From a virus: DNA of 20,481 bases. The notes under the pieces are model-generated. The model was not told the DNA's origin, did no database searches, and was given only the letters and a program-made list of their open reading frames with translations. Positions 6,226 to 12,388 of this stretch are shown here, in pieces. The stretch covers positions 1 to 20,481 of IMG/VR virus record IMGVR_UViG_3300010392_001014. One strand, given 5' to 3'. The number at the start of each line of letters is the position of its first letter. Position 1 is the stretch's first letter. The position numbers and the translations under genes are program-made.

Positions 6226-6562
6226 CTTTCTCCTCCAAGTCCTTATTCCATGTAGAATGCCAACCATTCTTCTCTTGTTCCTGCTTCCAGTAGCACGAGC
6301 CACAAACGCCCCAGTGGGTCGCCTCATCTTCACAACATTCGCGGCATAATCCCTCTTTTATGCAATATGTGACTACATTTTCGCTCTCGGGCTGAGATAC
6401 GCCGTATAAAGAGCTTATTAAACTATAAGTCTGCAATTTTCCCCGACATTCGGCAGAATAGCACTCTTCGAAGATTCGAACGGGTACATGACTGGATTTT
6501 AGCCACTTTTTCTCTATTCGACGCCCGCATTCGTTGCAATCATATTTTTCGCGGGTGTGCAT
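6215..6562 (-). CDS. Cys-rich protein with several zinc-knuckle motifs
   Basis: This 115-residue protein carries at least four Cys clusters in order: CNEC (about 9-12), CYSAEC (about 34-39), CRECC (about 73-77) and CGSC (about 88-91). It likely binds two or more zinc ions. GAGGAGG lies 6 bases before ATG 6562, and the gene overlaps the end of the enolase-superfamily gene by 23 bases. The role is unknown. Confidence 0.7.
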   Translation of the reverse strand: MHTREKYDCNECGRRIEKKWLKSSHVPVRIFEECYSAECRGKLQTYSLISSLYGVSQPESENVVTYCIKEGLCRECCEDEATHWGVCGSCYWKQEQEKNGWHSTWNKDLEEKDEA

Positions 6563-7709
6563 GTAAAACCTCCTCGTTTACCTCAATTCCCCACCCTGGG
6601 CCGTCGGGTATGGTCAAAACGCCATCTTTTATGTTCGGTATCGGGGTACACAGCTCATCCCTCCACGGTACATCATCCACATCGTATTCCATTATACGGA
6701 AGTTGGGGATGCAAGCACAAAACTGGGCGGAAATTATAGTTGATAGGTGTGAATTATAGTTGTGGACGGTGCAGTTCAATTCATATAGGTTTGCTAGGGC
6801 TGCTATTTCGAGAGATCGAATAAATCCGTTCCAGATTACGTCGATTGAAGCTATATCCATCGAGCGAGCGTCGAAGAATGGTTTAAATTGGCGTGCTCCG
6901 AGAAGGTTTTCGCCTGAGCAGATGGGGATTTGGATAGATGAGCGTATATCTTCTAGCGATTCTGGGCTATATGAGTCGATTTCGAGCCATAATAGACCGA
7001 ATTCTTCCAGCATTTGACCTATTTTGATGTATCCCTCTTGTTTGAAGTTGTAATTGAGGTCTAGGATGATGGAAATGGGATATAAGCGGGTTTCGAGGGC
7101 GAGAATCCAGCTATCGATGGCGTCTGCAACCTCTCTGGTTACGTTTAGCTCTGGTCCGCCGGGTGTGCGGGCGAATCCGGGCATGTAGATGTGGGGTTCG
7201 GGAGTGAAGATTGGGATATTGGTTTTTATTACTCTAAACCCACTTTCTCTGATTTCTTTGATGAACTCTGGGACATCTTCGAGAGAGCTAATAGCCCCTC
7301 TATTAACATGGGTATATGCTCTAACGCGTGATGTTCCGCAATGGGACCAATAGAGAGGGATGCGATTTCTGACCGCTCCACCGAATAGCTCGTAGACGGG
7401 GACTCCGTAATACTTACCTTTAATGTCAAGTAAAGCATTCTCTATCCCTCCTATGGCTTTGGTGATGATTGAGCCGACTGATTGCCTAGTACGGGAGTAG
7501 AGTTTCCAGTAGAGTGCCTCGACGTTGCGGGGGTCTTCACCAATCAACAGGAGTTTGAGGTCTCGGACGACGCCTTCGATGCCAGAGGGTGAGCCGTGAG
7601 AGTCGGTGACTTCACTCCATCCATATAAGAAATCGGTCTCCACTTTAACAAACGACCAAGTTCGCCAGCCTGCGTCGCAATGTAGGACTTTTACGTCGGT
7701 TATTTTCAT
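6540..7709 (-). CDS. Enolase-superfamily enzyme (mandelate racemase/muconate lactonizing type)
   Basis: This 389-residue protein is of normal full length for the family. The N-terminal capping domain spans about 1-125 and ends with the typical IGGIENALLDIKGKYYGVPVYELFGG. The barrel follows. Metal ligands are Asp217 (LDLNYNF), Glu243 (WLEID) and Glu267 (SGEN). Likely acid/base residues are Lys162 (VIKTN), Asp290 and His316 (TVHNYNSH). All are present, so the enzyme should be active in proton abstraction from a carboxylate, as racemase, dehydratase or cycloisomerase. The substrate is not predictable; sugar-acid dehydratase is plausible. A GGGAG SD precedes the ATG. It is an unusual cargo gene for a phage. 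Confidence 0.9.
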   Translation of the reverse strand: MKITDVKVLHCDAGWRTWSFVKVETDFLYGWSEVTDSHGSPSGIEGVVRDLKLLLIGEDPRNVEALYWKLYSRTRQSVGSIITKAIGGIENALLDIKGKYYGVPVYELFGGAVRNRIPLYWSHCGTSRVRAYTHVNRGAISSLEDVPEFIKEIRESGFRVIKTNIPIFTPEPHIYMPGFARTPGGPELNVTREVADAIDSWILALETRLYPISIILDLNYNFKQEGYIKIGQMLEEFGLLWLEIDSYSPESLEDIRSSIQIPICSGENLLGARQFKPFFDARSMDIASIDVIWNGFIRSLEIAALANLYELNCTVHNYNSHLSTIISAQFCACIPNFRIMEYDVDDVPWRDELCTPIPNIKDGVLTIPDGPGWGIEVNEEVLHAHPRKI

Positions 7710-7873
7710 AAAAACTCCCGCAATCCTATCGCAAGTGATTCTGCAAAATCTGCCTCTGATTCTGTTAGATGTTCATTATTTACACTACAAACGTTATGAA
7801 GTAATTGTAATTCGCTGAAATCTATTGTTAAAACAACTGTTAAAACTTTCACCTCTTTTTCAGTTATTTTCAT
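7706..7873 (-). CDS. 55-residue hypothetical protein
   Basis: This micro-protein begins MKITEKEVKVLTVVLT. ATG 7873 follows GAGGAG by 5 bases, and its stop overlaps the start of the enolase-superfamily gene (ATGA). It is acidic and probably helical, with a slightly hydrophobic N-terminal strand. Tight coupling suggests co-expression with the enzyme. No family is recognised. Confidence 0.6.
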   Translation of the reverse strand: MKITEKEVKVLTVVLTIDFSELQLLHNVCSVNNEHLTESEADFAESLAIGLREFL

Positions 7874-7885
7874 CACCACTCCTCT

Positions 7886-8035
7886 TTATCCCCCAAAAAA
7901 GTGATTATAAGACCAAAAGGCGAAATAAATGAGGAGCCCATAAAAAGCCAATGTGCCGATAATGCTTAATGCTCCCCCGGCTATAATCCACCGCATTATA
8001 CTTCTCTCCTCTCTACCTAAACTGTACTTTCTCAT
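7886..8035 (-). CDS. 49-residue single-span membrane protein
   Basis: The protein starts with a basic segment (MRKYSLGREERS) followed by a hydrophobic helix of about 25 residues (about 15-42) and a short aromatic tail. ATG 8035 overlaps the stop of the preceding gene (TGATG) and follows AGGAG by 5 bases. An internal ATG at codon 14 is an alternative start that keeps the helix. Its role is unknown. Confidence 0.6.
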   Translation of the reverse strand: MRKYSLGREERSIMRWIIAGGALSIIGTLAFYGLLIYFAFWSYNHFFGG

Positions 8036-8817
8036 CACCACTCCTCTCCTGATTCATCCACCACCTGAAGCGGTCTCGGGACCGGCCCAGGCAGTCTCAC
8101 AGTCTTCTTAACCCCACATTCCTTCTGGATGCGATCAAACCCATATATCTTCTTGTCAATAATCCTCATGGGACGCCTGTTACTTCCCGATATTGTAATC
8201 CTCGCACCCATCCCGTGTCCCCTACCAATCCAGTAACTCACACAATCTCGCTGATAGATCCACTCGGTGCCCATCTCTACATTAATCCCAAAGAGGTTAA
8301 TGTTGCGGAAGCCGCAGTAGAGGGCGTAGGAGATACCATGGGAGAGAGCACTGTTGAGAAACTCCCTACATCCGGGGAAGTAGTCGATTACCTCGTCCAG
8401 AGGGTAGGCTATCGAAGGAGTATGGGAGTATTCTTTGATAGACATTAGAGGGACTCCCGACTTTCTACAAAACTTCTCAATCCGCCTGAACCGTGCATCT
8501 CGGTTGTGAGTCCTCGTCCACCGCTCCTCCTCTGTCAAATCCTCTTGGATATGGGAATAGTTATCAAAGTTCTCTTGAAGAGTCCAGTCGAAGTTGTGCA
8601 CGTCCCACAGCATCTTACAGTAGATATGACACCCGAGGTCGTTCAAGACCCACACCTCCCCGAAGGTGGGGGCGAGTTGGTGCCCGTGACCTGTTCCCAC
8701 TAGAGCGAGGGGTGCTGCAAGGACCTCATCGGTGTATTGGTGATTTCGATACGCTTTGGGCGCTGTCCTGTATAACTTCTGTCTTACTTTCCCTTTAGCT
8801 TTCGGTTTGTTGCTCAT
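8035..8817 (-). CDS. Phage Rossmann-like protein, function unknown
   Basis: This 260-residue protein has LALVGTGHGHQLAP near the N-terminus, then VWVLNDLG, an aromatic YPLDEVIDYF, the helix SALSHGISYALYCGFRNINLFGINV and a late YQRDCVSYWIGRGHGMGARI. This series resembles a widespread phage protein family with a glycine-rich Rossmann-like N-terminus and the YPLDEII and LYGIDM motifs. Its members are mostly annotated hypothetical. The Gly-rich loop suggests a nucleotide or nucleotide-sugar ligand, an inference. GGAGGAG lies 7 bases upstream of ATG 8817, after an approximately 110-base leader. Confidence 0.7.
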   Translation of the reverse strand: MSNKPKAKGKVRQKLYRTAPKAYRNHQYTDEVLAAPLALVGTGHGHQLAPTFGEVWVLNDLGCHIYCKMLWDVHNFDWTLQENFDNYSHIQEDLTEEERWTRTHNRDARFRRIEKFCRKSGVPLMSIKEYSHTPSIAYPLDEVIDYFPGCREFLNSALSHGISYALYCGFRNINLFGINVEMGTEWIYQRDCVSYWIGRGHGMGARITISGSNRRPMRIIDKKIYGFDRIQKECGVKKTVRLPGPVPRPLQVVDESGEEW

Positions 8818-8865
8818 TCACACTCCTCCGTCCCTTCTGCTACTGCCCTCCCCATCCCCGTCGGC

Positions 8866-8922
8866 TCATTTCCGACATCCTCGGCAGAAAGGAGATATGG
8901 TTGTGATGGTTGCGGCGTCCAT
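8866..8922 (-). CDS. Possible 18-codon leader peptide
   Basis: ATG 8922 begins an 18-codon frame ending CRGCRK at TGA 8868. The predicted transcript start is only about 4 bases upstream (+1 near 8926), so it could be translated as a near-leaderless peptide ahead of the 8817 gene. There is no other support. Confidence 0.25.
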   Translation of the reverse strand: MDAATITTISPFCRGCRK

Positions 8923-8932
8923 CACATTATAC

Positions 8933-8961
8933 TTATAACACAGGTGGTAGGTGAAAGTCAA
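8933..8961 (-). promoter_or_regulatory. Sigma70-like promoter inside left arm
   Basis: On the minus strand, TTGACT (8961-8956), a 17-base spacer and TTATAA (8938-8933). The -35 box is immediately preceded by the AAATAGTGC element. It would drive the 8817 gene and downstream accessory genes, including the enolase-superfamily enzyme. Confidence 0.6.
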
Positions 8962-8970
8962 GCACTATTT
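8959..8970 (-). repeat. AAATAGTGCTTG element, copy 2
   Basis: This is an exact copy of the 12-base element. Its final TTG forms the start of the -35 box TTGACT of the promoter at 8933-8961, placing AAATAGTGC directly upstream of the -35 box. Confidence 0.6.
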
Positions 8971-8980
8971 GCCCCACGCG

Positions 8981-9091
8981 TTATTTAATCGGCAGGATGC
9001 GCGTCCCCCTGCCCGTGGCCGATGGAATAGCCAGAATTACCACGCTGGTTAAAGTTATAACTGCCTGAATTACCCTGGTCGCCAAGTGCAT
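8981..9091 (-). CDS. 36-residue membrane micro-protein
   Basis: ATG 9091 overlaps the stop of the 9309 gene (TGATG) and has a G-rich GGGGGGTG leader. The frame codes for a hydrophobic helix (about 6-25, VIQAVITLTSVVILAIPSA) with a basic tail (GRGTRILPIK). The stop lies 11 bases before the element at 8959-8970. It is plausible as a phage micro-protein, but it is short. Confidence 0.5.
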   Translation of the reverse strand: MHLATRVIQAVITLTSVVILAIPSATGRGTRILPIK

Positions 9092-9309
9092 CACCCCCCA
9101 TCCTCTGCAAGTTTATGTAAGTTGACCGAATAAATATCCTCCACCGGCCTATTCAACACAAATAACTGCTCGGTGCAGTCTGAGCAGTATGCTCGCATGG
9201 GTCTATACCCCGTGTAGAACAACAGCCGGGTGTAGCGCCTCTCGCACCTCGGGCACTTGCACTCAACCGTCTCGGATACCTTGTTGCCTTGGTAGAATCT
9301 AGGTCTCAT
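9091..9309 (-). CDS. Zinc-ribbon micro-protein, first gene of left arm
   Basis: This 72-residue protein has CKCPRC (about 18-23) and CSDC (about 43-46), with basic stretches between them (RRYTR), a likely nucleic-acid-binding zinc ribbon. ATG 9309 is preferred over non-ATG starts upstream, because a promoter (9317-9345) places transcription start at 9309-9310. AAGGGAG close to the ATG may instead serve as SD. It is the most upstream leftward gene seen. Confidence 0.65.
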   Translation of the reverse strand: MRPRFYQGNKVSETVECKCPRCERRYTRLLFYTGYRPMRAYCSDCTEQLFVLNRPVEDIYSVNLHKLAEDGG

Positions 9310-9316
9310 ACTCTCC

Positions 9317-9345
9317 CTTATACCACACCCTCTCTCCAATTGCAA
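9317..9345 (-). promoter_or_regulatory. Left-arm promoter (leaderless)
   Basis: On the minus strand, TTGCAA (9345-9340), a 17-base spacer and TATAAG (9322-9317). Plus one would be at 9310, directly before ATG 9309. AAATAGTGC abuts the -35 box. Confidence 0.6.
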
Positions 9346-9354
9346 GCACTATTT
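9343..9354 (-). repeat. AAATAGTGCTTG element, copy 3
   Basis: This third exact copy again overlaps the first bases of a -35 box (TTGCAA) on the minus strand. Confidence 0.6.
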
Positions 9355-9580
9355 TCCTAGCCAGGAAAACTACCCCTTTTGGGCAAACCAATACCCTAGT
9401 AGCAAGGTAGACTATTGTTAGCAAATTTTGTTGCGCGATTAGTCGAGGGTCTTCTGCCGATGCTACCATATCCGCTGGGGGGGCTAGGGGGGGTTGAATT
9501 TGTCTATGTGGTGGGTATTGTTCAACATTCATGCGAGCGAGCGAGGCAGGCCAGCGCACGGCTGTTAATCATGTCCATCA

Positions 9581-9592
9581 TGTCAAGCAATT
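9581..9592 (+). repeat. TGTCAAGCAATT repeat, copy 1
   Basis: This is identical to 9993-10004. It shares the core CAAGCA with the AAATAGTGCTTG elements read on the plus strand (CAAGCACTATTT), so the two may be variants of one protein-binding site. Confidence 0.35.
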
Positions 9593-9865
9593 CAAGGCCA
9601 TACATTGGCATAATGCACGTCCACAAGACACAGTTGGCGCTCTCACGTAACCCATTCGTAAACAGATAGTAAGTCTATTACGCGTTCTATCAATATCATC
9701 AACAACTTAAAATTCTCCTTCTTCTATCCTTCCAGAACACTCTAGGGGTAAAAGTAAAAAGTCTGTATGCATTATTAATACTACTATAATACTAGAGTTT
9801 AATCCCAGCCACCCTTGGATCTTCTGTTTCTTGGTGTTTCCAGACATAATTCGTAAGCAGATTTT

Positions 9866-9889
9866 AAGTACTTGATAATTATCATACTT
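9866..9889. promoter_or_regulatory. Palindromic operator-like site
   Basis: The core TGATAATTATCA (9873-9884) is a perfect 12-base palindrome. It is flanked by AAGTA on the left (offset by 2 bases) and TACTT on the right, which extend the dyad. This is the size and symmetry expected for a dimeric helix-turn-helix repressor, in the AT-rich control region. Confidence 0.4.
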
Positions 9890-9987
9890 CGCTTAATCTA
9901 GTTACTTTCTGCTTCTCATCTATGGGTGAACGGCTTCTCTCTGTTTATTAATCCTCGGGAACATTATCTTTAATCATGCTAGTGTTA

Positions 9988-10016
9988 TTGGTTGTCAAGC
10001 AATTAGGCGCTATACT
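9988..10016 (+). promoter_or_regulatory. Candidate rightward promoter
   Basis: TTGGTT, a 17-base spacer and TATACT. An alternative is TTGTCA (9992-9997) with an 18-base spacer to TTTAAT. The spacer contains the second TGTCAAGCAATT repeat (9993-10004). The transcript would enter the early genes after a leader of about 130 bases. Confidence 0.4.
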
Positions 10017-10099
10017 TTAATCTTTTTAGGGATTAGTTTGAGATTGATTGTCAACCAGGAATATGACCTATTTTGCTTGATTATGGGCTCATATCAACC

Positions 10100-10128
10100 T
10101 TGCAATACTTGTTTAACATTGATAGATT
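10100..10128 (+). promoter_or_regulatory. Early promoter, copy 1
   Basis: TTGCAA, a 17-base spacer and TAGATT. A 19-base stretch around the -35 box (10096-10114) is identical to 10285-10303 upstream of the next gene. Plus one near 10135 gives a short leader to ATG 10157. Confidence 0.65.
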
Positions 10129-10156
10129 GAAGTACACTCAAACATAAGGAGTCAAC

Positions 10157-10273
10157 ATGAGGATGATTTATGAGGATGAGTTTAGTGATTTAGACCAAGA
10201 AACACCCATTGATTATTCAGAAGACTACGACTGGGATTCTCACGATTTTGATTCAGATCCAGATTGGAGGTGA
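10157..10273 (+). CDS. 38-residue highly acidic micro-protein
   Basis: AAGGAG lies 5 bases before ATG 10157. The protein has 15 Asp/Glu among 38 residues and only two Arg, with alternating acidic and aromatic positions (SEDYDWDSHDFDSDPDW). It is the first early gene and has its own promoter. Early acidic phage proteins sometimes mimic DNA and block host nucleases or regulators (Ocr of T7 is the classic, much larger, example). That role here is a guess from composition. Confidence 0.65.
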   Translation: MRMIYEDEFSDLDQETPIDYSEDYDWDSHDFDSDPDWR

Positions 10274-10288
10274 TTGGCAAGAATAACC

Positions 10289-10317
10289 TTGCAATACTTG
10301 TTTGAATGGTTTAGATT
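10289..10317 (+). promoter_or_regulatory. Early promoter, copy 2
   Basis: TTGCAA, a 17-base spacer and TAGATT: the same hexamers and spacing as 10100-10128, with 19 identical bases around the -35 box. It precedes the gene at 10357. Confidence 0.65.
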
Positions 10318-10356
10318 GATGGTAACAGATAACATTTAATAAGGAGGTAAGAGACA

Positions 10357-10659
10357 ATGAACAAGCAAGAGTACAAAGAGTATGAGGCTAGTGTAGCAAG
10401 TTTCCACAAAGACCATGAAGAATACTTTGAACAAAAAATGTTCTTCCTATCACCAAAGAGTGACCGTGATGGGATACTTGAACCGCATTTTAGTTGGAGA
10501 CAATGCGAGTGCTGTAAAAGTTTGCTTGGTGGTGATAGATATAGAATGGAAACTTTAGTGGGGAGTGAGATTTTTGAATATGAATTTTGTGTAGACTGTT
10601 TGTATTATAATGAGTATGGTAGGCTTGATGATATGACCATGCTGGATATGGAAGATTAA
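10357..10659 (+). CDS. Conserved phage Cys-motif protein
   Basis: This is a 100-residue protein. The pattern FSWRQCECCKSLLGGDRYRM, then CVDCLYYNEYGRLDD, is shared with many small phage proteins of unknown function whose paired C-x-C-C and C-x-x-C motifs suggest one zinc site. AAGGAGG lies 10 bases before ATG. Single promoter immediately upstream; probably expressed early. Confidence 0.75.
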   Translation: MNKQEYKEYEASVASFHKDHEEYFEQKMFFLSPKSDRDGILEPHFSWRQCECCKSLLGGDRYRMETLVGSEIFEYEFCVDCLYYNEYGRLDDMTMLDMED

Positions 10660-10662
10660 ATC

Positions 10663-10779
10663 ATGCAAGTATGTATTTATTGCATAGGTAACAAGATTGA
10701 TTTTGCAGACCTCGCGCGCTTTGTTGGTCTTTGTGACTGTTGTCATAGGCGCGGTTGGTTGGTGTTAGTTAAATGTTAG
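10663..10779 (+). CDS. 38-residue Cys-rich micro-protein
   Basis: ATG 10663 lies 3 bases after the previous stop (TAA). The frame codes for CIYC near the N-terminus and CDCCH in the second half, a possible zinc knuckle, ending VLVKC. The SD is weak (GGAAGA). It fills an otherwise empty gap in a tightly packed early operon. Confidence 0.5.
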   Translation: MQVCIYCIGNKIDFADLARFVGLCDCCHRRGWLVLVKC

Positions 10780-10807
10780 TCTAAAGGATAGGAAGGAGGA
10801 TAGAATC

Positions 10808-11074
10808 ACGAACAAGCAAGAACATTATTACAATACAAAGGTTGGTGACACGTTCGGCTACCCAACAGCAGACCACGGTTTTGTTAATGTGATCCCAATA
10901 TCGGATAATATGGCATTGGATATGCTTGAAATGGCTGGCATTGAGAAACCGAATAAGCATGGGCTGTGGCATAACAAGGTTGCTTATGTAATCGTGGTTG
11001 ATGGCTGTCATGGGATTCTTGCGGTATACAAACATGATTTCGGTTATTGGTTGATAAAACGAGCGCATAGATAA
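10808..11074 (+). CDS. Early hypothetical protein with apparent ACG start
   Basis: GGAAGGAGGATAGAATC is followed by ACG AAC AAG CAA, matching the start ATG AAC AAG CAA of the 10357 gene except for the first base pair position two. No ATG, GTG or TTG lies in frame between the upstream stop (10766) and this site. The only other start is GTG 10889, which has no SD. Read from ACG the protein has 88 residues, with TKVGDTFGYPTADHGF early and a conserved-looking HNKVAYVIVVDGCHGILAVY later. Either ACG is used, the start has mutated, or the base is an error. Confidence 0.6.
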   Translation, partial: TNKQEHYYNTKVGDTFGYPTADHGFVNVIPISDNMALDMLEMAGIEKPNKHGLWHNKVAYVIVVDGCHGILAVYKHDFGYWLIKRAHR

Positions 11075-11090
11075 AAGGAGGTAAATTGTT

Positions 11091-11363
11091 ATGGCTAGAT
11101 ACAATGGCTGGACAAATTATGAAACGTGGGCTGTTAGTTTTTGGCTCGACAATGAGCTGGATAGTTATTACTGGCTCAGAGAGTTAGTCCAAGGTGAAGG
11201 TAAGGACTATGATAAGGCTGAATTGGCTGAATTGCTTAAAGAGCGTGTAAGCTACGATTGCAATCCATTGATTGATACTGCTACCATGTATACTGATTTG
11301 CTCAATGAAGCACTGTCAGAGGTCAACTGGATTGAAATCATTGAGAGCGCGATGGAGGACTAA
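11091..11363 (+). CDS. Conserved WTNYETW-type small protein
   Basis: This 90-residue protein has the N-terminal signature NGWTNYETWAVSFWLDNE, found in a broad family of small phage and mobile-element proteins (annotated as a domain of unknown function). The remainder is helical and acidic. AAAAGGAGG lies about 8 bases before ATG. The biochemical role of the family is not known to me. Confidence 0.75.
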   Translation: MARYNGWTNYETWAVSFWLDNELDSYYWLRELVQGEGKDYDKAELAELLKERVSYDCNPLIDTATMYTDLLNEALSEVNWIEIIESAMED

Positions 11364-11368
11364 AACCA

Positions 11369-11569
11369 ATGAAAGCAAAAGACTTAAAAGTTGGGGATAG
11401 GGTTAGGGTTAGAAACTCCATTACTGGCACTATCATTGAAATCACGGGTAATGGCTGGATAAAAGTTGCTTGGTTGTTTGTCAATCGTGGAGGGTTAATT
11501 GGATTTCCTGAACGTGAAATGCAGATTGATGGTTTTAGGGCATCTGCTATTGAGGAGGTAATAACATGA
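11369..11569 (+). CDS. Small SH3-like beta-barrel protein
   Basis: This 66-residue protein begins MKAKDLKVGDRVRVRNSITGTIIEITGNGWIKV, a pattern of short strands and turns typical of SH3-like or KOW-like barrels that bind nucleic acid or protein. A GGAGG SD lies 10 bases upstream, inside the end of the previous gene. The stop overlaps the next start (ATGA). The fold is an inference from pattern. Confidence 0.65.
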   Translation: MKAKDLKVGDRVRVRNSITGTIIEITGNGWIKVAWLFVNRGGLIGFPEREMQIDGFRASAIEEVIT

Positions 11570-11757
11570 AAGCAAAGATTAGAAGGTTACTCAAATCAAT
11601 TACAGAGGATAAGTCTAAAGGTTTAGTGATTAGCCATCGAGATAGTGTGCAATTGCAGGGAATTTGGTTACAACTATTCGGTGTTGGTGGTTGTTCTCAT
11701 TATCCTTATGTTACGCAACAAAGCATGGTTGAGGATCTGGAGGAGGTATTCAAGTGA
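11566..11757 (+). CDS. Small basic hypothetical protein
   Basis: This 63-residue protein has a basic N-terminus (MKAKIRRLLKSITEDKSKG) and a Gly/Tyr-rich middle. GAGGAGG lies 6 bases before ATG, and both ends overlap neighbours by 4 bases. Its start MKAK resembles those of its neighbours, but no family is recognised. Confidence 0.65.
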   Translation: MKAKIRRLLKSITEDKSKGLVISHRDSVQLQGIWLQLFGVGGCSHYPYVTQQSMVEDLEEVFK

Positions 11758-11957
11758 AAGCACAAGCATACTACCCATGCAAGGGTAAGCGGTATCGCAT
11801 CTGGCACAAAGATGGATACCATGTTGAGGTTGACAAGAGGACGTATGTAAAGGTTGTGGTTGATATGCTGTATCGTGACGCGGTCAACCAAGCGGCTATA
11901 ACTGAGTTGTTGGTTGTGCAAGGGAAGTATAATTGGATGGATAGAGAGGAGGACTAA
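11754..11957 (+). CDS. Small hypothetical protein with GTG start
   Basis: This 67-residue protein is read from GTG 11754, which overlaps the preceding stop and follows GGAGGAGG by 7 bases. It has strand-like alternation (YRIWHKDGYHVEVDKRTYVKVVVD) and a helical end. No family is recognised. Confidence 0.65.
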   Translation: MKAQAYYPCKGKRYRIWHKDGYHVEVDKRTYVKVVVDMLYRDAVNQAAITELLVVQGKYNWMDREED

Positions 11958-11960
11958 ATC

Positions 11961-12167
11961 ATGCCATACAATGTACCCGAGAAACGCCATAGTGTCGAAT
12001 GTTGGATCTGTGGTGGAGATCACCCGGATATGTTATGTGATCGCTACCAATCAGAGGCAGAGTTGGAGGAGCTGTATTGTAAATGCGGAACTGAATTGCA
12101 GTTCCCGGAGGCACTTGACGGTATGCCCTGGTGTTCAGAGCATGGTGTGCCGGATATTGAAGACTAA
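11961..12167 (+). CDS. Small double zinc-knuckle protein
   Basis: This 68-residue protein has CWICGGDHPDMLC in the first half and CKCG with CSEH in the second, so it could bind two zinc ions. GAGGAGG precedes ATG by about 9 bases. Its first cluster resembles the HPDMLC type seen in small phage proteins; the function is unknown. Confidence 0.65.
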   Translation: MPYNVPEKRHSVECWICGGDHPDMLCDRYQSEAELEELYCKCGTELQFPEALDGMPWCSEHGVPDIED

Positions 12168-12181
12168 AGGAGGGAAGTGAG

Positions 12182-12373
12182 ATGAAAAAATTCATGGTAG
12201 CAGTTTGGGAAACAGAAGGCGGACGAGTTTGGGTCGAAGCAAACAATAAAGAGGAAGCCGAGGAACTGGTCTTTGATGCAGTTGAAAGCGGCGGCATCAA
12301 TGATTTGCCCCCGGAATGGAATTATGACCCGACCCATAGAGAGTATCAAATCGCAGATAGTCAAGAATGTTAA
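12182..12373 (+). CDS. DpnD/PcfM-like small protein
   Basis: This 63-residue protein starts MKKFMVAVWETEGGRVWVEANNKEEAEELV, the strand-strand-helix pattern of the DpnD/PcfM-like family found in phages and conjugative elements. The role of the family is unclear. AAAGGAGGGAAGTGAG precedes ATG. It is the last gene before the structured gap at 12374-12475. Confidence 0.65.
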   Translation: MKKFMVAVWETEGGRVWVEANNKEEAEELVFDAVESGGINDLPPEWNYDPTHREYQIADSQEC

Positions 12374-12388
12374 ACACTTACACAAAAT

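Larger units (their letters stand above)
9355..10156. other. Non-coding control region between divergent arms
   Basis: About 800 bases carry no convincing gene on either strand. The left part (to about 9660) is GC-richer and holds two G7 tracts separated by CTA (9477-9493). The right part (about 9670-10090) is AT-rich. It contains a 12-base palindrome, a 12-base direct repeat (TGTCAAGCAATT at 9581-9592 and 9993-10004) and rightward promoters. A divergence point with AT-rich DNA, repeats and palindromes fits a regulatory hub and possibly a replication origin, but no iterons or DnaA-type boxes are obvious. Confidence 0.55.

Noticed and set aside
9415-9669. 84-codon rightward frame in the control region
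   Set aside because: No SD and no recognisable protein pattern; it crosses the G7 tracts and conflicts with the regulatory elements.
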